Below are positions 53,054-62,516 of a DNA stretch of 64,000 nt, one piece after another (positions within the stretch are counted from its first letter, which is position 1; each line of letters begins with the position of its first letter). The position numbers and the translations under genes were made by a program. The notes beneath the pieces were generated by a model. The model made no database searches. It saw only the letters and a list, made by a program, of their open reading frames with translations, and was not told the DNA's origin. Location: IMG/VR virus record IMGVR_UViG_3300035661_000042, positions 1 through 64,000 of that record. One strand, 5' to 3'. The DNA comes from a virus.

Positions 53054-53587
53054 ATGTCCATACGCTCAATTATTACCAAGGGATTGGGCGGGCTTGCACG
53101 GTGGTTGGTCAAAGCTCGGTTTGACCTGGCTGATAATGACGGCACTCCACCCGTCATCCCTCCACAAATTCCTGGTAATGGTATATTCACCACAGCTTAC
53201 AGTCCACTAATCACGGGTGGATTGGGGACGTCTGCGTGTTGTGGATTGTTACTTGGTGGTATGGGAGCGTGGCAGTGCTTTGTTGGCATTACTCCACCTC
53301 CAACCGGTGGTGCAGGTGGAGGTGGTGGAAGCTATGCAATTCATCCAGGAATCTATGTTCCTTGGCCCAAAGCACAACTACGCAAGAAGAATACCCGAGC
53401 GATTGTAGTTACAGTGCGAATCAAGGAAAAGAAATGGACAAAGAGCTATCTGATTCCTGAAAAACGTGCAAAGATTGCAGTTCAAGCGATACATTTCATC
53501 AACAAAACAACCGCCGCATTGTCTGTTGGCGTATCAAGTGTCCACCGTGCAGCTCGCAAAGTTACGGCTGTGTTCAACAAAGAATAA
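53054..53587 (+). CDS. Hypothetical protein with Gly/Cys-rich hydrophobic centre (177 aa)
   Basis: The N-terminal 30 residues are basic and helical, followed by Pro-rich sequence. Residues about 52-76 are hydrophobic and small with Cys (TGGLGTSACCGLLLGGMGAW), then GGAGGGGGS. The C-terminal 70 residues are basic (AQLRKKNTRAIVVTVRIKEK). The middle could be a membrane-interacting or surface-exposed loop. No family recognised. Confidence 0.62.
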   Translation: MSIRSIITKGLGGLARWLVKARFDLADNDGTPPVIPPQIPGNGIFTTAYSPLITGGLGTSACCGLLLGGMGAWQCFVGITPPPTGGAGGGGGSYAIHPGIYVPWPKAQLRKKNTRAIVVTVRIKEKKWTKSYLIPEKRAKIAVQAIHFINKTTAALSVGVSSVHRAARKVTAVFNKE

Positions 53588-53590
53588 ATA
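53584..53590 (+). promoter_or_regulatory. T4-type late promoter core
   Basis: ATAAATA on the plus strand, 22 bp before the 278-aa gene; it overlaps the stop codon of the 177-aa gene. Confidence 0.7.
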
Positions 53591-53611
53591 CCTGCTCACG
53601 AGGAAAAATCA

Positions 53612-54448
53612 ATGAGCGAACCAACAATCAAAATCAACCCAGCAAAAGCATGCGAAATCGAGTTCGAAGTATCCGTGCAAGGCTCGGAGGTATCGGAGCC
53701 ACCCATTGTGCGCTTCGTTATGAGCGGATGCGACGAGTACTTATGCACGTTTGAATGTGTAAAAGTCGAAGGGGTTAAGTGGTCTGTAAAGATTCCTCCT
53801 CTGTCACACTTCACAAAGACGACCGTTCCGTTTCACGTTGAAGTCATTGTTGATGGTTACTACTTTGAACCAGCCGAAGGCACAGTTCAATTGATCACAA
53901 ATCCGTCTGTTAAATTCCAACCAGTAGTAAGCGCAAAGCCAACTGTGACAACGTCATTTACTGTAAAGCAGGATGATGAAAAGCCAGCAAAACCTGAAAA
54001 GAAGGTATCAGAGGCGGCAAGTGCTGCAACAATTACTGGACAGTATGCACCAACTAATGGACTATTGAAGCCAGAAGAAGAACCAACACAAAGCAGCGTC
54101 AAGATTGGGAACGCAACGAAGGATGACGAACACATTGATCATACTCGTTTATCAGACATCAGCTCATCGGTTCTTCCTGGGGAAACAACTGATCCTGAAC
54201 CACAGCGTGGAAATAACGAGCCAAGCGGCGAAGAAGGTGATGACGAAGAGTTTGATCCAAAGCGCGTTGCAGAAGGCATCGTCAGCCGCACGATTGGTGG
54301 ATCCGCTCAAAAACCAACAACACAAGGCACCTTGTTCAAGCGTGGCAAAGACGGTAAGGCAGTGATTGAAGGTATCGATTCGCCTGCTGCAAAGGCTGAA
54401 AAAGCATCAAAAGCAGCCAAGGTGAAAGAAATCCTATCAGGTCAGTAA
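53612..54448 (+). CDS. Conserved T4-like virion or scaffold-type protein (278 aa)
   Basis: The N-terminal 110 residues form a beta domain opening TIKINPAKACEIEFEVSVQG and ending FHVEVIVDGYYFEPAEGTVQ, an arrangement seen in cyanophage T4-like proteins of uncertain structural role. The rest is charged and low complexity (KPAKPEKKVSEAASAATITG; NEPSGEEGDDEEFDPKR) with a Lys/Ala-rich end. The acidic extended tail fits a scaffold or assembly factor. The last gene of the plus-strand block converges on the SWIM gene with no gap. Confidence 0.6.
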   Translation: MSEPTIKINPAKACEIEFEVSVQGSEVSEPPIVRFVMSGCDEYLCTFECVKVEGVKWSVKIPPLSHFTKTTVPFHVEVIVDGYYFEPAEGTVQLITNPSVKFQPVVSAKPTVTTSFTVKQDDEKPAKPEKKVSEAASAATITGQYAPTNGLLKPEEEPTQSSVKIGNATKDDEHIDHTRLSDISSSVLPGETTDPEPQRGNNEPSGEEGDDEEFDPKRVAEGIVSRTIGGSAQKPTTQGTLFKRGKDGKAVIEGIDSPAAKAEKASKAAKVKEILSGQ

Positions 54449-54997
54449 TTACTGAACAAGTCCGTACCGGCGAAGCATTTCAACCAGCTTCAAAAGGTGC
54501 TTACACATTCCAGGAACTTGGTCTGGATTGACTGGTGGACGATTTGTCTTGCGTTGATACAATGGCGGCGGTTTCCCGACAAGTGATTTATCCTGTGCAT
54601 TGTAGTTTGCAAAGCGGTAGTGGAAGTCCAAACAGTTACAACGCACCTTGACTGTATGTCCGGTAAGTGCAAGCGGCTGGACGTGATAATCCTCTCCATC
54701 ACTCGCTTGGAACGTTGCATTAGATTCGGTATCTTCCGGTTCGAACTGAACCTTCATAAACTGCAACGCTTGTTGGTACTGATGGCCGTTACTGGCTGAC
54801 AAAGACTTGACGTGCAACATCTTCATACCAATGTACGGCATATACTGCACATTAGACACAACAACTTCACCGGTTGCATGCTGGCGCTTGCGGGTGTTAG
54901 GGAACGCTTGAACAATGTTTTGTTCCAAATCAGGAACGGAAGAAGCCTCTTCCAATTGTTGAAGGATACGTTCCCCACGAAGTAAAAAGAAGGTCAT
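54449..54997 (-). CDS. SWIM-type zinc-finger protein
   Basis: The 182-aa protein has C120-x-C122 (VKVRCNCLDFHYRF) and, about 42 residues later, C165-x-H167 (PGMCKHLLKLVEMLRRYG), the CxC...CxH pattern of SWIM zinc fingers that bind DNA or proteins. Its start overlaps the stop of the 597-aa gene (ATGA). Exact function unknown. Confidence 0.75.
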   Translation of the reverse strand: MTFFLLRGERILQQLEEASSVPDLEQNIVQAFPNTRKRQHATGEVVVSNVQYMPYIGMKMLHVKSLSASNGHQYQQALQFMKVQFEPEDTESNATFQASDGEDYHVQPLALTGHTVKVRCNCLDFHYRFANYNAQDKSLVGKPPPLYQRKTNRPPVNPDQVPGMCKHLLKLVEMLRRYGLVQ

Positions 54998-56787
54998 GAT
55001 AGAGTTGGCCTTGCTGTGATTAAGTCAAACTGCGTTGTAGGTCCATTAGTTACGCCCTCTGCACGAACATTGATTGTACGTCCCGAGTTATTCGTGCTGG
55101 TTGCGTTACCAAAGTACTTAATCCCGTCGATCGACACCTGAACGCCTGCGGGTCCAGACCGAATGCGCAATGTGCGAGCAACGGAAGATACAGCAGCAGG
55201 AATCGCAACAGTAGTTACGCTTGCACCAGTGTATGGCTTAACTTCTATGCGGCTGTTTATTGCATTAGTTGTATTTACCACCCGAACAGTCGTTCCTGTG
55301 CGCAGTGAATCATCGTACAAGTTTCCTGTCAATACGGGTGATGTTGTTACAACAAATGCGCCATCATTTGCTGTTTGGAGATTGAACACAACAATAATTT
55401 CAACGCCCGCACCAGGAATAACACCCGACGAGTGATATGACCATGAATCATATCCATCAAATACCACCGTACCCCCAGAGAGGGTTGTTGGATAAAAGTT
55501 GGAATCGCCAGATAGGGCAGGAACACCTGCCCCTGTGTATCCAACCCACACTGCCCCAATTTCGCCTGTATGAGAACCTGAGAATGGGTAGGCAAGATAT
55601 CCAGATCCTGTAAATGTGTCTTGAAGAATTAACGGTGCACTCACATTAACTGGGGTGTATGTAAGTTCCGCAGGAGGACACGGAACAGCCCAACCAGGAT
55701 GAGTAAACATACATGGCATACGGGCGCCGATTGGGTTGTTGACATCAGGAACGCCAGCACCAAGACCGTTATCGTAATCAACATACCACGCCCATTTTGT
55801 ACGCCACGCGTCAAAGAAATCAATATTCTCAGCAGTAGCTGAAGCATGGTATAAAGACCCAGAGCCACCGCCTGACCATCCAACATCAATTTCATTGATC
55901 GTACCGGCCAGCAAACCTGCAACGGCAGGTGTGTAACTACCGCCCGCTGTTTCTACAAATCCGGTGACACTTGTAGCTGTCCCGGTGAACGTTTCCGTCG
56001 CCACAACCACTCGGTTAAATACAATCTCCACAATGATTTCAGCAGAGTTTAGAGGATTGATGCCAAACAGAGCACCCGCAAGTGTATCAGCAGCTGTGGC
56101 GGTTGCCACATCAGTCGTTACGTCAAATATTCCAAAGTTGAACCGACGAACTGATACACCTCCGGAAATATATGGGACTACATTTGGTTGATCATTCCAT
56201 AGCGTGTAGTTGCTATACGCTATCAATGGATTTGCACGGGTTGGATTGTTATCAAACCACTGTTCATATAAGATCGGTAGATTATTGTTAATTGCTTGAA
56301 TGTACGGAGATTTAGACCACGCTGCCGTAGCAGCCATGCCTGGGAACGTAGACAGGCCTGGCGGCATCAGAATCGTTCCAGCACCATTTCCACCTTTGCC
56401 TGCATACCAAGCACCAACCACAGGATTTGTCAGTTGATAGAGGGCAACATAGTTAGTTGTTACAAGATTAGAGCCTGGGGAGTATATCCCGTAGTCGAGA
56501 GAAAACCCCGTATATGGCCCTGACACACCCAAGTCGGTAAATACGCCGAGGTTCGTGGCTGGTAATACTGGCGGATTAGTCCACACACTTGGATCACCAC
56601 CCAAATTGACATTCATGCTTACACCATCAAGCGTGTCGTCATCGAAAAATGTGGGGACGCCTGGTACAGGGGTGAATGGAAGAAATACACCCGTTGTCCA
56701 CGGGAACGGTGACAGGTAATATGGTGGACACGGACCAGCAACAGTCCGTATGGCCCAATACGGACCGAATGTAGCTTGTGATAGCAT
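54994..56787 (-). CDS. Virion protein with lectin-like C-terminal domain (597 aa)
   Basis: The ATG at 56787 follows AAAGGTCACAT; the open frame extends to a TTG at 56805. The N-terminus (LSQATFGPYWAIRTVAGPCP) is unusual, with many Pro, Trp and Tyr. Residues about 395-590 start with LILQDTFTGSGYLAYPFSGS and match the 225-aa lectin-like protein. The central part (WAWYVDYDNGLGAGVPDVNN) is unassigned. A late promoter lies upstream. Probably a surface-exposed adhesin. Confidence 0.65.
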   Translation of the reverse strand: MLSQATFGPYWAIRTVAGPCPPYYLSPFPWTTGVFLPFTPVPGVPTFFDDDTLDGVSMNVNLGGDPSVWTNPPVLPATNLGVFTDLGVSGPYTGFSLDYGIYSPGSNLVTTNYVALYQLTNPVVGAWYAGKGGNGAGTILMPPGLSTFPGMAATAAWSKSPYIQAINNNLPILYEQWFDNNPTRANPLIAYSNYTLWNDQPNVVPYISGGVSVRRFNFGIFDVTTDVATATAADTLAGALFGINPLNSAEIIVEIVFNRVVVATETFTGTATSVTGFVETAGGSYTPAVAGLLAGTINEIDVGWSGGGSGSLYHASATAENIDFFDAWRTKWAWYVDYDNGLGAGVPDVNNPIGARMPCMFTHPGWAVPCPPAELTYTPVNVSAPLILQDTFTGSGYLAYPFSGSHTGEIGAVWVGYTGAGVPALSGDSNFYPTTLSGGTVVFDGYDSWSYHSSGVIPGAGVEIIVVFNLQTANDGAFVVTTSPVLTGNLYDDSLRTGTTVRVVNTTNAINSRIEVKPYTGASVTTVAIPAAVSSVARTLRIRSGPAGVQVSIDGIKYFGNATSTNNSGRTINVRAEGVTNGPTTQFDLITARPTLS

Positions 56788-56810
56788 ATGTGACCTTTGT
56801 ATCAATCACA

Positions 56811-56817
56811 TATTTAT
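56811..56817 (-). promoter_or_regulatory. T4-type late promoter core
   Basis: ATAAATA on the minus strand, 24 bp before the 597-aa gene start. Confidence 0.7.
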
Positions 56818-56836
56818 GCAGCTACACATAAGTCCT

Positions 56837-57340
56837 TTACTTGACAAGGTTATGGTCAGACACGATGATCTCGTGGAACTCACCAAGCATCGGAGCTTGC
56901 AGCGCATTGTAGTGCTGACGAACAGCCGATTCAGGCACGACCTTATCACCGCGAGTAGTGCGGCGCTTCAACAGTACATCCAGGCTGATTGGCATCAGCA
57001 CAGCAACCGTCTTGTAGCCGTTCTTACGAGCACCTTCCAAGTACATCTTACGGCGGCGAGCCGACAGATTCGTATTGTCGATATACATCGTACGACGTTC
57101 CTTGACCTGGGAATGAAACCGGGCATTCGCCTTTGCTTCAAATCCCTTATCGGCAACAGAGCCTTCGTACGCCTTGTGGTAGTCATCAGTATCGTACCAT
57201 TCGTGACGCAGCGCGTCCAGAGAGAACACGTTGATATCAGGAATGGTTTCGCGCAACTTTGCCAAGTACGTGCTTTTGCCACATCCGCTTGGACCCACGG
57301 GCATATACATAACAGGAACTGACATGTGGTCATTACTCAT
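56837..57340 (-). CDS. Polynucleotide kinase-like P-loop protein
   Basis: ATG at 57340 follows GGAAGGAAAAGCGAA; a longer frame to 57436 overlaps the HNH gene. The 167-aa product has Walker A GPSGCGKS at 16-23, SLDALRHEW as the substrate Asp/Arg region, and TNLSARRRKMYLEGARKNGY. This matches the kinase half of T4 Pnk (AAA_33 type). The phosphatase half is absent. It phosphorylates 5' ends of DNA or RNA in the known family; the substrate here is not shown. Confidence 0.8.
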   Translation of the reverse strand: MSNDHMSVPVMYMPVGPSGCGKSTYLAKLRETIPDINVFSLDALRHEWYDTDDYHKAYEGSVADKGFEAKANARFHSQVKERRTMYIDNTNLSARRRKMYLEGARKNGYKTVAVLMPISLDVLLKRRTTRGDKVVPESAVRQHYNALQAPMLGEFHEIIVSDHNLVK

Positions 57341-57824
57341 TTCGCTTTTCCTTCCACCATAGGTAGATTTGTTCAAACTCGTCAAAAGTAGCGTCCGTTT
57401 TGATATTATTTGCTCGAAAGGAGATGTAATGGACATTGCCCTTCACGTATCCTCTTGAACTATCAAGTCGGTCCAGGCTTCCTTGATGAAGTTCCGATAT
57501 TGTCCCAGTTTCTTGACCCAGAGACAACGGAACATTCAAAATCGGACATATCCCTGTCCAAATATCTTGAAGGTAGACTAGGTCAAGGTCAAACTCCCAC
57601 CCATTTTCCTTGGCTCGTTGACGTGCCTTTTGCAGAGAAAACTTTAGCGAACCGGACCGTCGACTGGCAACAGTTCTCGCCTTTTCACGTTGCTTGTATT
57701 CATCAGTGTGACGAAGGGCTCTATGCGTTGATAGGAATCGTTCTCGGTTATTCTCACGCCATTGTTTGGCGGCAGCGTTTAGACGTTCTTTGTGTTTCTC
57801 ACGATAGCGTTGACTTGGTGTCAT
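57333..57824 (-). CDS. HNH-type endonuclease, probable homing endonuclease
   Basis: The 163-aa protein has a basic N-terminus (TPSQRYREKHKERLNAAAKQ) and, at 116-135, SLDRLDSSRGYVKGNVHYIS followed by RANNIKTDAT. This is the signature of a phage HNH-like family (SLDRID..GY..GNV). A single Cys at 93 replaces the usual Cys pair. It has its own late promoter and a strong ribosome-binding site (GGAGGAATACATT), and overlaps the kinase gene by 8 bp. Confidence 0.75.
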   Translation of the reverse strand: MTPSQRYREKHKERLNAAAKQWRENNRERFLSTHRALRHTDEYKQREKARTVASRRSGSLKFSLQKARQRAKENGWEFDLDLVYLQDIWTGICPILNVPLSLGQETGTISELHQGSLDRLDSSRGYVKGNVHYISFRANNIKTDATFDEFEQIYLWWKEKRNE

Positions 57825-57845
57825 AATGTATTCCTCCGATAGACG

Positions 57846-57852
57846 TATTTAT
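57846..57852 (-). promoter_or_regulatory. T4-type late promoter core
   Basis: ATAAATA on the minus strand, 22 bp before the HNH gene start. Confidence 0.65.
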
Positions 57853-57869
57853 CGGGAAGTACATCCACC

Positions 57870-58511
57870 TTACCTTTCGCCATTATCTGGCATGCGTACC
57901 GTAGCTGCTAACTCCATAAATTTAGATACCCAATCATCAGCCATTTTGACTTTCGCAGGCTGGTCATCAGAAAACCGGCCGTATTGATCAGCAAGCAAGT
58001 GACGAACAAACACTTCTGCACCACAGTAGTGGTTCGCAGTCAGTGCAAGATTGCGACGCTTTTCCTTGTCTTCAACAGACCAAGGCATGTGATGTTCAAT
58101 GATGAACGACACAGTTACGATGTCTTGTGCGGAGAACAGCGGAAAACGAGCAGCAGCATACGTCTCAAACAGCCGTGCAGACAACAGTTCATGACCGTGG
58201 TAAGCACGGTAATCGCCACGGGCTTCGCTGTGCTTCTTGATTTCAGCTGCCGGCTTGCCCGTATCGTGAAACAGTGCTGCCATTGCGCCGAGGTAGTCAA
58301 GGCGCGACCACGGTTCAGAGTAGTGTTCGCAGTTTGCATCAACCATGCGAACATACTGGTCAACAACCATCATCGTATGAACGAATACGTTCTCTTCGCG
58401 ATGCCAAGGACTATCCTCAACGGTGCGCTTCATCCGCTCGAACATAGGAAATTGTGCCAAGGCATCGCGCTGGCCGAGGAAAGTTGAGCGGTAATCGATC
58501 TGGTGTTCCAT
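57870..58511 (-). CDS. HD-domain phosphohydrolase
   Basis: ATG at 58511 (MEHQIDYRST) has AGGGATACATGT before it; an upstream ATG at 58538 lacks a ribosome-binding site. The 213-aa protein has the HD metal site H45 (FVHTMMVVDQ) and H82-D83 (ALFHDTGKP), with later His in SFIIEHHMPW. HD enzymes hydrolyse nucleotides or phosphoesters; T4-like phages use them in nucleotide or signal metabolism. The substrate is unknown. Confidence 0.82.
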   Translation of the reverse strand: MEHQIDYRSTFLGQRDALAQFPMFERMKRTVEDSPWHREENVFVHTMMVVDQYVRMVDANCEHYSEPWSRLDYLGAMAALFHDTGKPAAEIKKHSEARGDYRAYHGHELLSARLFETYAAARFPLFSAQDIVTVSFIIEHHMPWSVEDKEKRRNLALTANHYCGAEVFVRHLLADQYGRFSDDQPAKVKMADDWVSKFMELAATVRMPDNGER

Positions 58512-58561
58512 ACATGTATCCCTAAAAGTTACCCTCATAGTAACCGAAACACATTAAAAAG

Positions 58562-60124
58562 TCAACCCATTACAATACCGTATCCGTTGTCCCTGTCGTC
58601 GTACTCACTTGGTGCCTCGGTAATGTATGCGTGTGAGTACAGTTTGTCGTACGCGTCTTGGTCAAATGTTGAAATCTCTTCAAGCAGACGGACAACGATC
58701 AATGAAGCCATGATCAAGTCGTCTGTACTACCAGTCTTTGCAGCATAAGAACCCTTTGAACGAACAAAGTGCTTCATCTCTGCAATCAGTGCTTTTGACC
58801 TGATCTTGATGCTGTCACGCTCAACCATTTCCTTGAATGTCATACATGCTTTGATCTTTGACTTGCCAGTCGTCGTCATTCCCTTGCGCTTCTGACCTGT
58901 TTCAGAGACAAATTCTGCTGTTTCAGGTGGATTTTCATCTGCTTCATACAGCGCCATGATTCCTTCGCCGACCCCGTTGTTTTCAACGGAGAAGTACACC
59001 GTTCCCTTTGCTTTCTCAAAGATGCGCAGTAGCTTTTTGAGCATGTGGTAGCCAGTAACGGATGACATTGTGTTGGAGCGGAACTCTGCAATCTGCTCCA
59101 ATGCAGGGAAGTCGTACACAACTATTGTCGTAAAGTCGCTCCCTGACCCCGTAGCAACGTCCATTCCAATCAGGTACACAGTATTCGCAACAGGTTCTTT
59201 GTAGAATACAATCTCTCCTGATACGCCGATCGGTTTGATCCGGTCTACAATGCCTGTTAGGTTTGCCAGGACAACGGTGTCTACCAGCAACGGATCGCTT
59301 GATAGGAATTGACATTCATATTCCTGCTTCCAGCGAATTTCACCAATCTTTGCAGTTTCAGCATCCTTAAACTTTTGATCACGGCCTGGTGGCTCATTCC
59401 ACATGATTTCAATGGGAGCAAAGTTGTTGACACCAATCTTTGGATTTTCTGTCGAAGGAATGTTCGCACCACGCCACAACTGCGCAAATCTGTTCGTATC
59501 GCCGTTTGGCGTAGAACAGATGATACATCGTCCACCGGTTGCAAGTGTAGGTGAAACAGAACCCCAAAACTCTTCCGCAACGCTGTCTCGTACGAATGCA
59601 AATTCGTCCAGGAACAGCAGTGAAATTGCAAGACCACGACCAGTATTAACAGACGTTGCTTGCGAGATGATACGGCTTCCGTTATCAAACCCTACACTGT
59701 GCTTGTTCCATCCGTCTTCCATCAGGCCTGGCTTTAACCAGTGTGGAAGACGCTCGTAGATGAACCGGACGCGGTGGATCATTTCCATTGCGTTGTCGTT
59801 CTTGTTTGACGCAATCACCACCGTTTGTTCAAACTTAAACATTGCAAACCAAAGCAGGAACGCACCTGCAATCCACGACTTACCAATCTGCCGTGGTGCT
59901 AATGCAATCGAGAGTCGGTTGTCAGCAAACGTGCGGACAATATTTCGCTGGTACGGACGCAAAGAGAACGGAATTGAGCCTTCCGTTGCTGTTTGAATCT
60001 GGCAGTACTTGTCAATGAAGTACTCTGGATCTTCCATGCATTTGGAAAGCTCCATAACCTGCTCAGCAGTATATTCATACTGCTCGTTCGCACGTTTAAG
60101 AAATGGGTTTTTGGATTTGGCCAT
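58562..60124 (-). CDS. 17: Terminase large subunit gp17
   Basis: The 520-aa version starts at ATG 60124 ([15 protein letters not shown]); an ATG at 60142 adds six residues. The ATPase has Walker A APRQIGKS at 76-83 and Walker [16 protein letters not shown] is the coupling motif. The RNase H-like nuclease has [25 protein letters not shown] and [11 protein letters not shown] as acidic metal sites. It packages DNA into the prohead and makes the terminal cut. It lies 30 bp after the gp16 stop. Confidence 0.95.
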   Translation of the reverse strand: MAKSKNPFLKRANEQYEYTAEQVMELSKCMEDPEYFIDKYCQIQTATEGSIPFSLRPYQRNIVRTFADNRLSIALAPRQIGKSWIAGAFLLWFAMFKFEQTVVIASNKNDNAMEMIHRVRFIYERLPHWLKPGLMEDGWNKHSVGFDNGSRIISQATSVNTGRGLAISLLFLDEFAFVRDSVAEEFWGSVSPTLATGGRCIICSTPNGDTNRFAQLWRGANIPSTENPKIGVNNFAPIEIMWNEPPGRDQKFKDAETAKIGEIRWKQEYECQFLSSDPLLVDTVVLANLTGIVDRIKPIGVSGEIVFYKEPVANTVYLIGMDVATGSGSDFTTIVVYDFPALEQIAEFRSNTMSSVTGYHMLKKLLRIFEKAKGTVYFSVENNGVGEGIMALYEADENPPETAEFVSETGQKRKGMTTTGKSKIKACMTFKEMVERDSIKIRSKALIAEMKHFVRSKGSYAAKTGSTDDLIMASLIVVRLLEEISTFDQDAYDKLYSHAYITEAPSEYDDRDNGYGIVMG

Positions 60125-60129
60125 GCAGG

Positions 60130-60136
60130 TATTTAC
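60130..60136 (-). promoter_or_regulatory. Weak late-promoter-like core near gp17
   Basis: GTAAATA on the minus strand, one base off the consensus and only 6 bp before the favoured gp17 start. The transcript would be nearly leaderless, so this may be chance. Confidence 0.25.
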
Positions 60137-60153
60137 CCGCATAAAAGGTAGGG

Positions 60154-60588
60154 TTACCTTTTGGTCTTATCGAGGAGTGCCCGGAGGATCTCGTTCCGGT
60201 CAGCAACAATCAGGTTATTGTTGGTTGTATGTGTAGCAGTTCCAGGAATTGGAGTTAGCTTATCTTTGTGCATTTTTAGCACAGACTTTTCACGAACAGC
60301 ACCAAGAGCTACGTTCAACATTGTTGCTGTCACTTCACCCATTCGTGCTTTGAACTTACCTTCAACGCGTTCGAGTTCATCGCTGATAACGCTGACTTGT
60401 CCCATTGCAACAGTATAAATCTCTTCCAATTTGACTTCAATCTCGTCATCTTTCGCATCGTACGTAGGCATTGACACAACTTCTGCTGGGAGTACTTCTT
60501 TGTACTCAACCATTGTTGTACCCGACTCAATGTCAAAGATATCTTCCAGAGGATGATCGACGAGCTTTTGTTGTGTGGTAATGTTCAT
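60154..60588 (-). CDS. 16: Terminase small subunit gp16-like
   Basis: The 144-aa helical protein ends with [18 protein letters not shown], the conserved end of T4-like gp16, and has a central coiled coil ([20 protein letters not shown]). It recognises DNA and stimulates the gp17 ATPase. Position directly before gp17 supports it. The ATG overlaps the gp4 stop (ATGA). Confidence 0.85.
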   Translation of the reverse strand: MNITTQQKLVDHPLEDIFDIESGTTMVEYKEVLPAEVVSMPTYDAKDDEIEVKLEEIYTVAMGQVSVISDELERVEGKFKARMGEVTATMLNVALGAVREKSVLKMHKDKLTPIPGTATHTTNNNLIVADRNEILRALLDKTKR

Positions 60589-61022
60589 TTGAAAATCGTC
60601 TTCTCTGTGATGATTCGAAACGATATATTTCGAGCCTTACAAAACGACTGGGCCGCTTGCCACTTTGCAACATTAACAGCAAACATCAGTTGTTCATACA
60701 GAGCATGTTTGTGGTTTTTGCGCGGTGCTTGTGTTTGAGCTGCTGGCTTAACCTCAATGATTTCCTGTATGATTACGCCATCTTTGTTGATGTATTCTAC
60801 CCAGTAATCCGGATAGTATTTATGCACACGATTGTCAGTGGGTTTCAAGTATGGAATTGCTATTTCTTCGCTTGACCAGCGAAGGACTCGTTCGTTTCCA
60901 TCAAAAAACTTGTGTGTTGCAAGTTCATACGACGACATAAACCGAATCTTATCCACATCACCAACATACTTGTGTGGATTGATTGGAGTATATTTTCCTT
61001 GGGAAAACCTACTGCCAGCCAT
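60585..61022 (-). CDS. 4: Head completion protein gp4-like
   Basis: The 145-aa protein follows T4 gp4: start SRFSQGKYTPINPHKYVGD, then FMSSYELATHKFFDGN, RWSSEEIAIPYLKP and KYYPDYWVEY. The PD...E-type residues and IIEVKP strand resemble a restriction-like nuclease fold. In T4 it is needed to finish filled heads before tail joining. It sits between the tube initiator and gp16 genes. Confidence 0.82.
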   Translation of the reverse strand: MAGSRFSQGKYTPINPHKYVGDVDKIRFMSSYELATHKFFDGNERVLRWSSEEIAIPYLKPTDNRVHKYYPDYWVEYINKDGVIIQEIIEVKPAAQTQAPRKNHKHALYEQLMFAVNVAKWQAAQSFCKARNISFRIITEKTIFK

Positions 61023-61024
61023 GA

Positions 61025-62467
61025 TTAACCACTACCACCAAACGGAAGGCTCGTAATCGCTTTACTGAATTTCGTTCCAAGATCAGCAACAGATGCAACA
61101 GCGGATTTACCCAAGCTGGCAACTTGATTAGATGCATTTTTAAGAGGTCCAAGCAAGTCTGCTGCTGATCCACTTGAACCAATGTTAGTAACTGCGTCAA
61201 TTGGACTATTACCCTTCGTTGCATTCCCGTTGTAGCGAAGAGGATACACTCCACCACGTTGTGTTTGTTTGAGGTTATACTTATTGGCAGATGCAAGGGA
61301 TACATCTGGATCAAGGAATACGCTGTCATAGTTGAACGTGAGAGATAATTCTGACCCTTCGTTGCCAACAGACATGTCCAATTCATCCAAATTTAGCGCA
61401 GAGATTCGTGGGTTGAAAAAACGCCAAACATTCATCCGATTGCCGTTGTCGAATAGGTGATAGATACGAATTTCACTGAATACTTGCTTACGATCATTAA
61501 CCAACGTTCCTGATGAGGCTGCATACTTACTTGCTGCAATTTGGTTAATGATTTGATTAGCGCTTAATGTATTGTCAACGAAATCCATACCTCCCTGTTC
61601 CAGCATATCTGACTGGGCTCCTGACGCTTCAATTCCAGTGATTGGTGACATTGCTCGCATGTATGAGTGATAGAACCGTGTACCAACATTCATTGTATCA
61701 TCGTGAAATGACATGTTCATTTCATCAAACTCTGTCTTTGTAACCACCTTGGTGCGGAAGTTGTAATAGTTCACATCTTCGTGGTGAAACTTGATATTTG
61801 GACGTGACGATCGCTTGACAGTAAATGCCATATCAAGTGGACCAAAGTCTTGATCGCCAAGTGGGCCGTATCCTGCATCGGGAATAAATTGGACAACAAA
61901 CAAGAACTTGAATTTAGGAGCACGTGCAATCAGGTCAACTGCGTATGGAGAAGCCTCGCAATGTTCACCAAGTGCTGTTTGTGCATCACCTGCGCCGGGG
62001 GTAAAAATATTGCGCCCTAACCGCTCTAAATTTTGAAAGTCTTGTAGTGCAGAAGGAATATCAGTGGTCTTGAAATTTCCCGCCTTAACTTTGGAGTATA
62101 CTTGTTTTGCCTGTCCATATGCTTGATTTGCAATCGCTGGATTCAAAGGACGCAACATATTAACCACTGTTGGTGCAATTCCTGTTTGTTGCAGGACCCA
62201 GTTTGCACCTGTGTCAATTGATGTTCCGATAGATGTTGGAAGGGCGCCGGTTCCAACACGAATTGAGTTTGAAATGCTGTTAAGATTACGCAGTCCCTTG
62301 CCTATATTCCCGCCGCCAATGCTATTCAACACTTGCAGGTCACCAATCTTCCCTATGGAGTTGAAGAAGTCGCGACGGTCAGCAGTCGAACCTGCAATTC
62401 CTGCTCCACTCTTTTGTAGATAAGCAGGTTCGCATTGTTTGACAGTATAGGTACGTGGATCAGCCAT
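61025..62467 (-). CDS. Baseplate tail-tube initiator, gp54/gp48-like
   Basis: The 480-aa protein has a Gly/Ala/Ile-rich N-terminal region and, at about 185-390, a tail-tube-like domain (PKFKFLFVVQFIPDAGYGPL; DMAFTVKRSSRPNIKFHHED; LSLTFNYDSVF). This arrangement fits the T4 gp54 or gp48 class that starts tube polymerisation at the baseplate. The C-terminus is Gly/Ser/Ala-rich. It lies just downstream of gp19. Which of the two it is cannot be decided from the sequence. Confidence 0.65.
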   Translation of the reverse strand: MADPRTYTVKQCEPAYLQKSGAGIAGSTADRRDFFNSIGKIGDLQVLNSIGGGNIGKGLRNLNSISNSIRVGTGALPTSIGTSIDTGANWVLQQTGIAPTVVNMLRPLNPAIANQAYGQAKQVYSKVKAGNFKTTDIPSALQDFQNLERLGRNIFTPGAGDAQTALGEHCEASPYAVDLIARAPKFKFLFVVQFIPDAGYGPLGDQDFGPLDMAFTVKRSSRPNIKFHHEDVNYYNFRTKVVTKTEFDEMNMSFHDDTMNVGTRFYHSYMRAMSPITGIEASGAQSDMLEQGGMDFVDNTLSANQIINQIAASKYAASSGTLVNDRKQVFSEIRIYHLFDNGNRMNVWRFFNPRISALNLDELDMSVGNEGSELSLTFNYDSVFLDPDVSLASANKYNLKQTQRGGVYPLRYNGNATKGNSPIDAVTNIGSSGSAADLLGPLKNASNQVASLGKSAVASVADLGTKFSKAITSLPFGGSG

Positions 62468-62491
62468 GTTAATTCCTCTGGGTAACGTACT

Positions 62492-62498
62492 TATTTAT
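62492..62498 (-). promoter_or_regulatory. T4-type late promoter core
   Basis: ATAAATA on the minus strand, 25 bp before the tube-initiator gene; it sits just after the terminator of the tube gene. Confidence 0.7.
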
Positions 62499-62516
62499 GC
62501 ACAGCAAACACTAAAA

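Noticed and set aside
60817-60823. ATAAATA on the minus strand inside the gp4 gene
   Set aside because: It is 229 bp before gp16 and inside well-conserved coding sequence; probably chance, although a gp16/gp17 promoter is not excluded.
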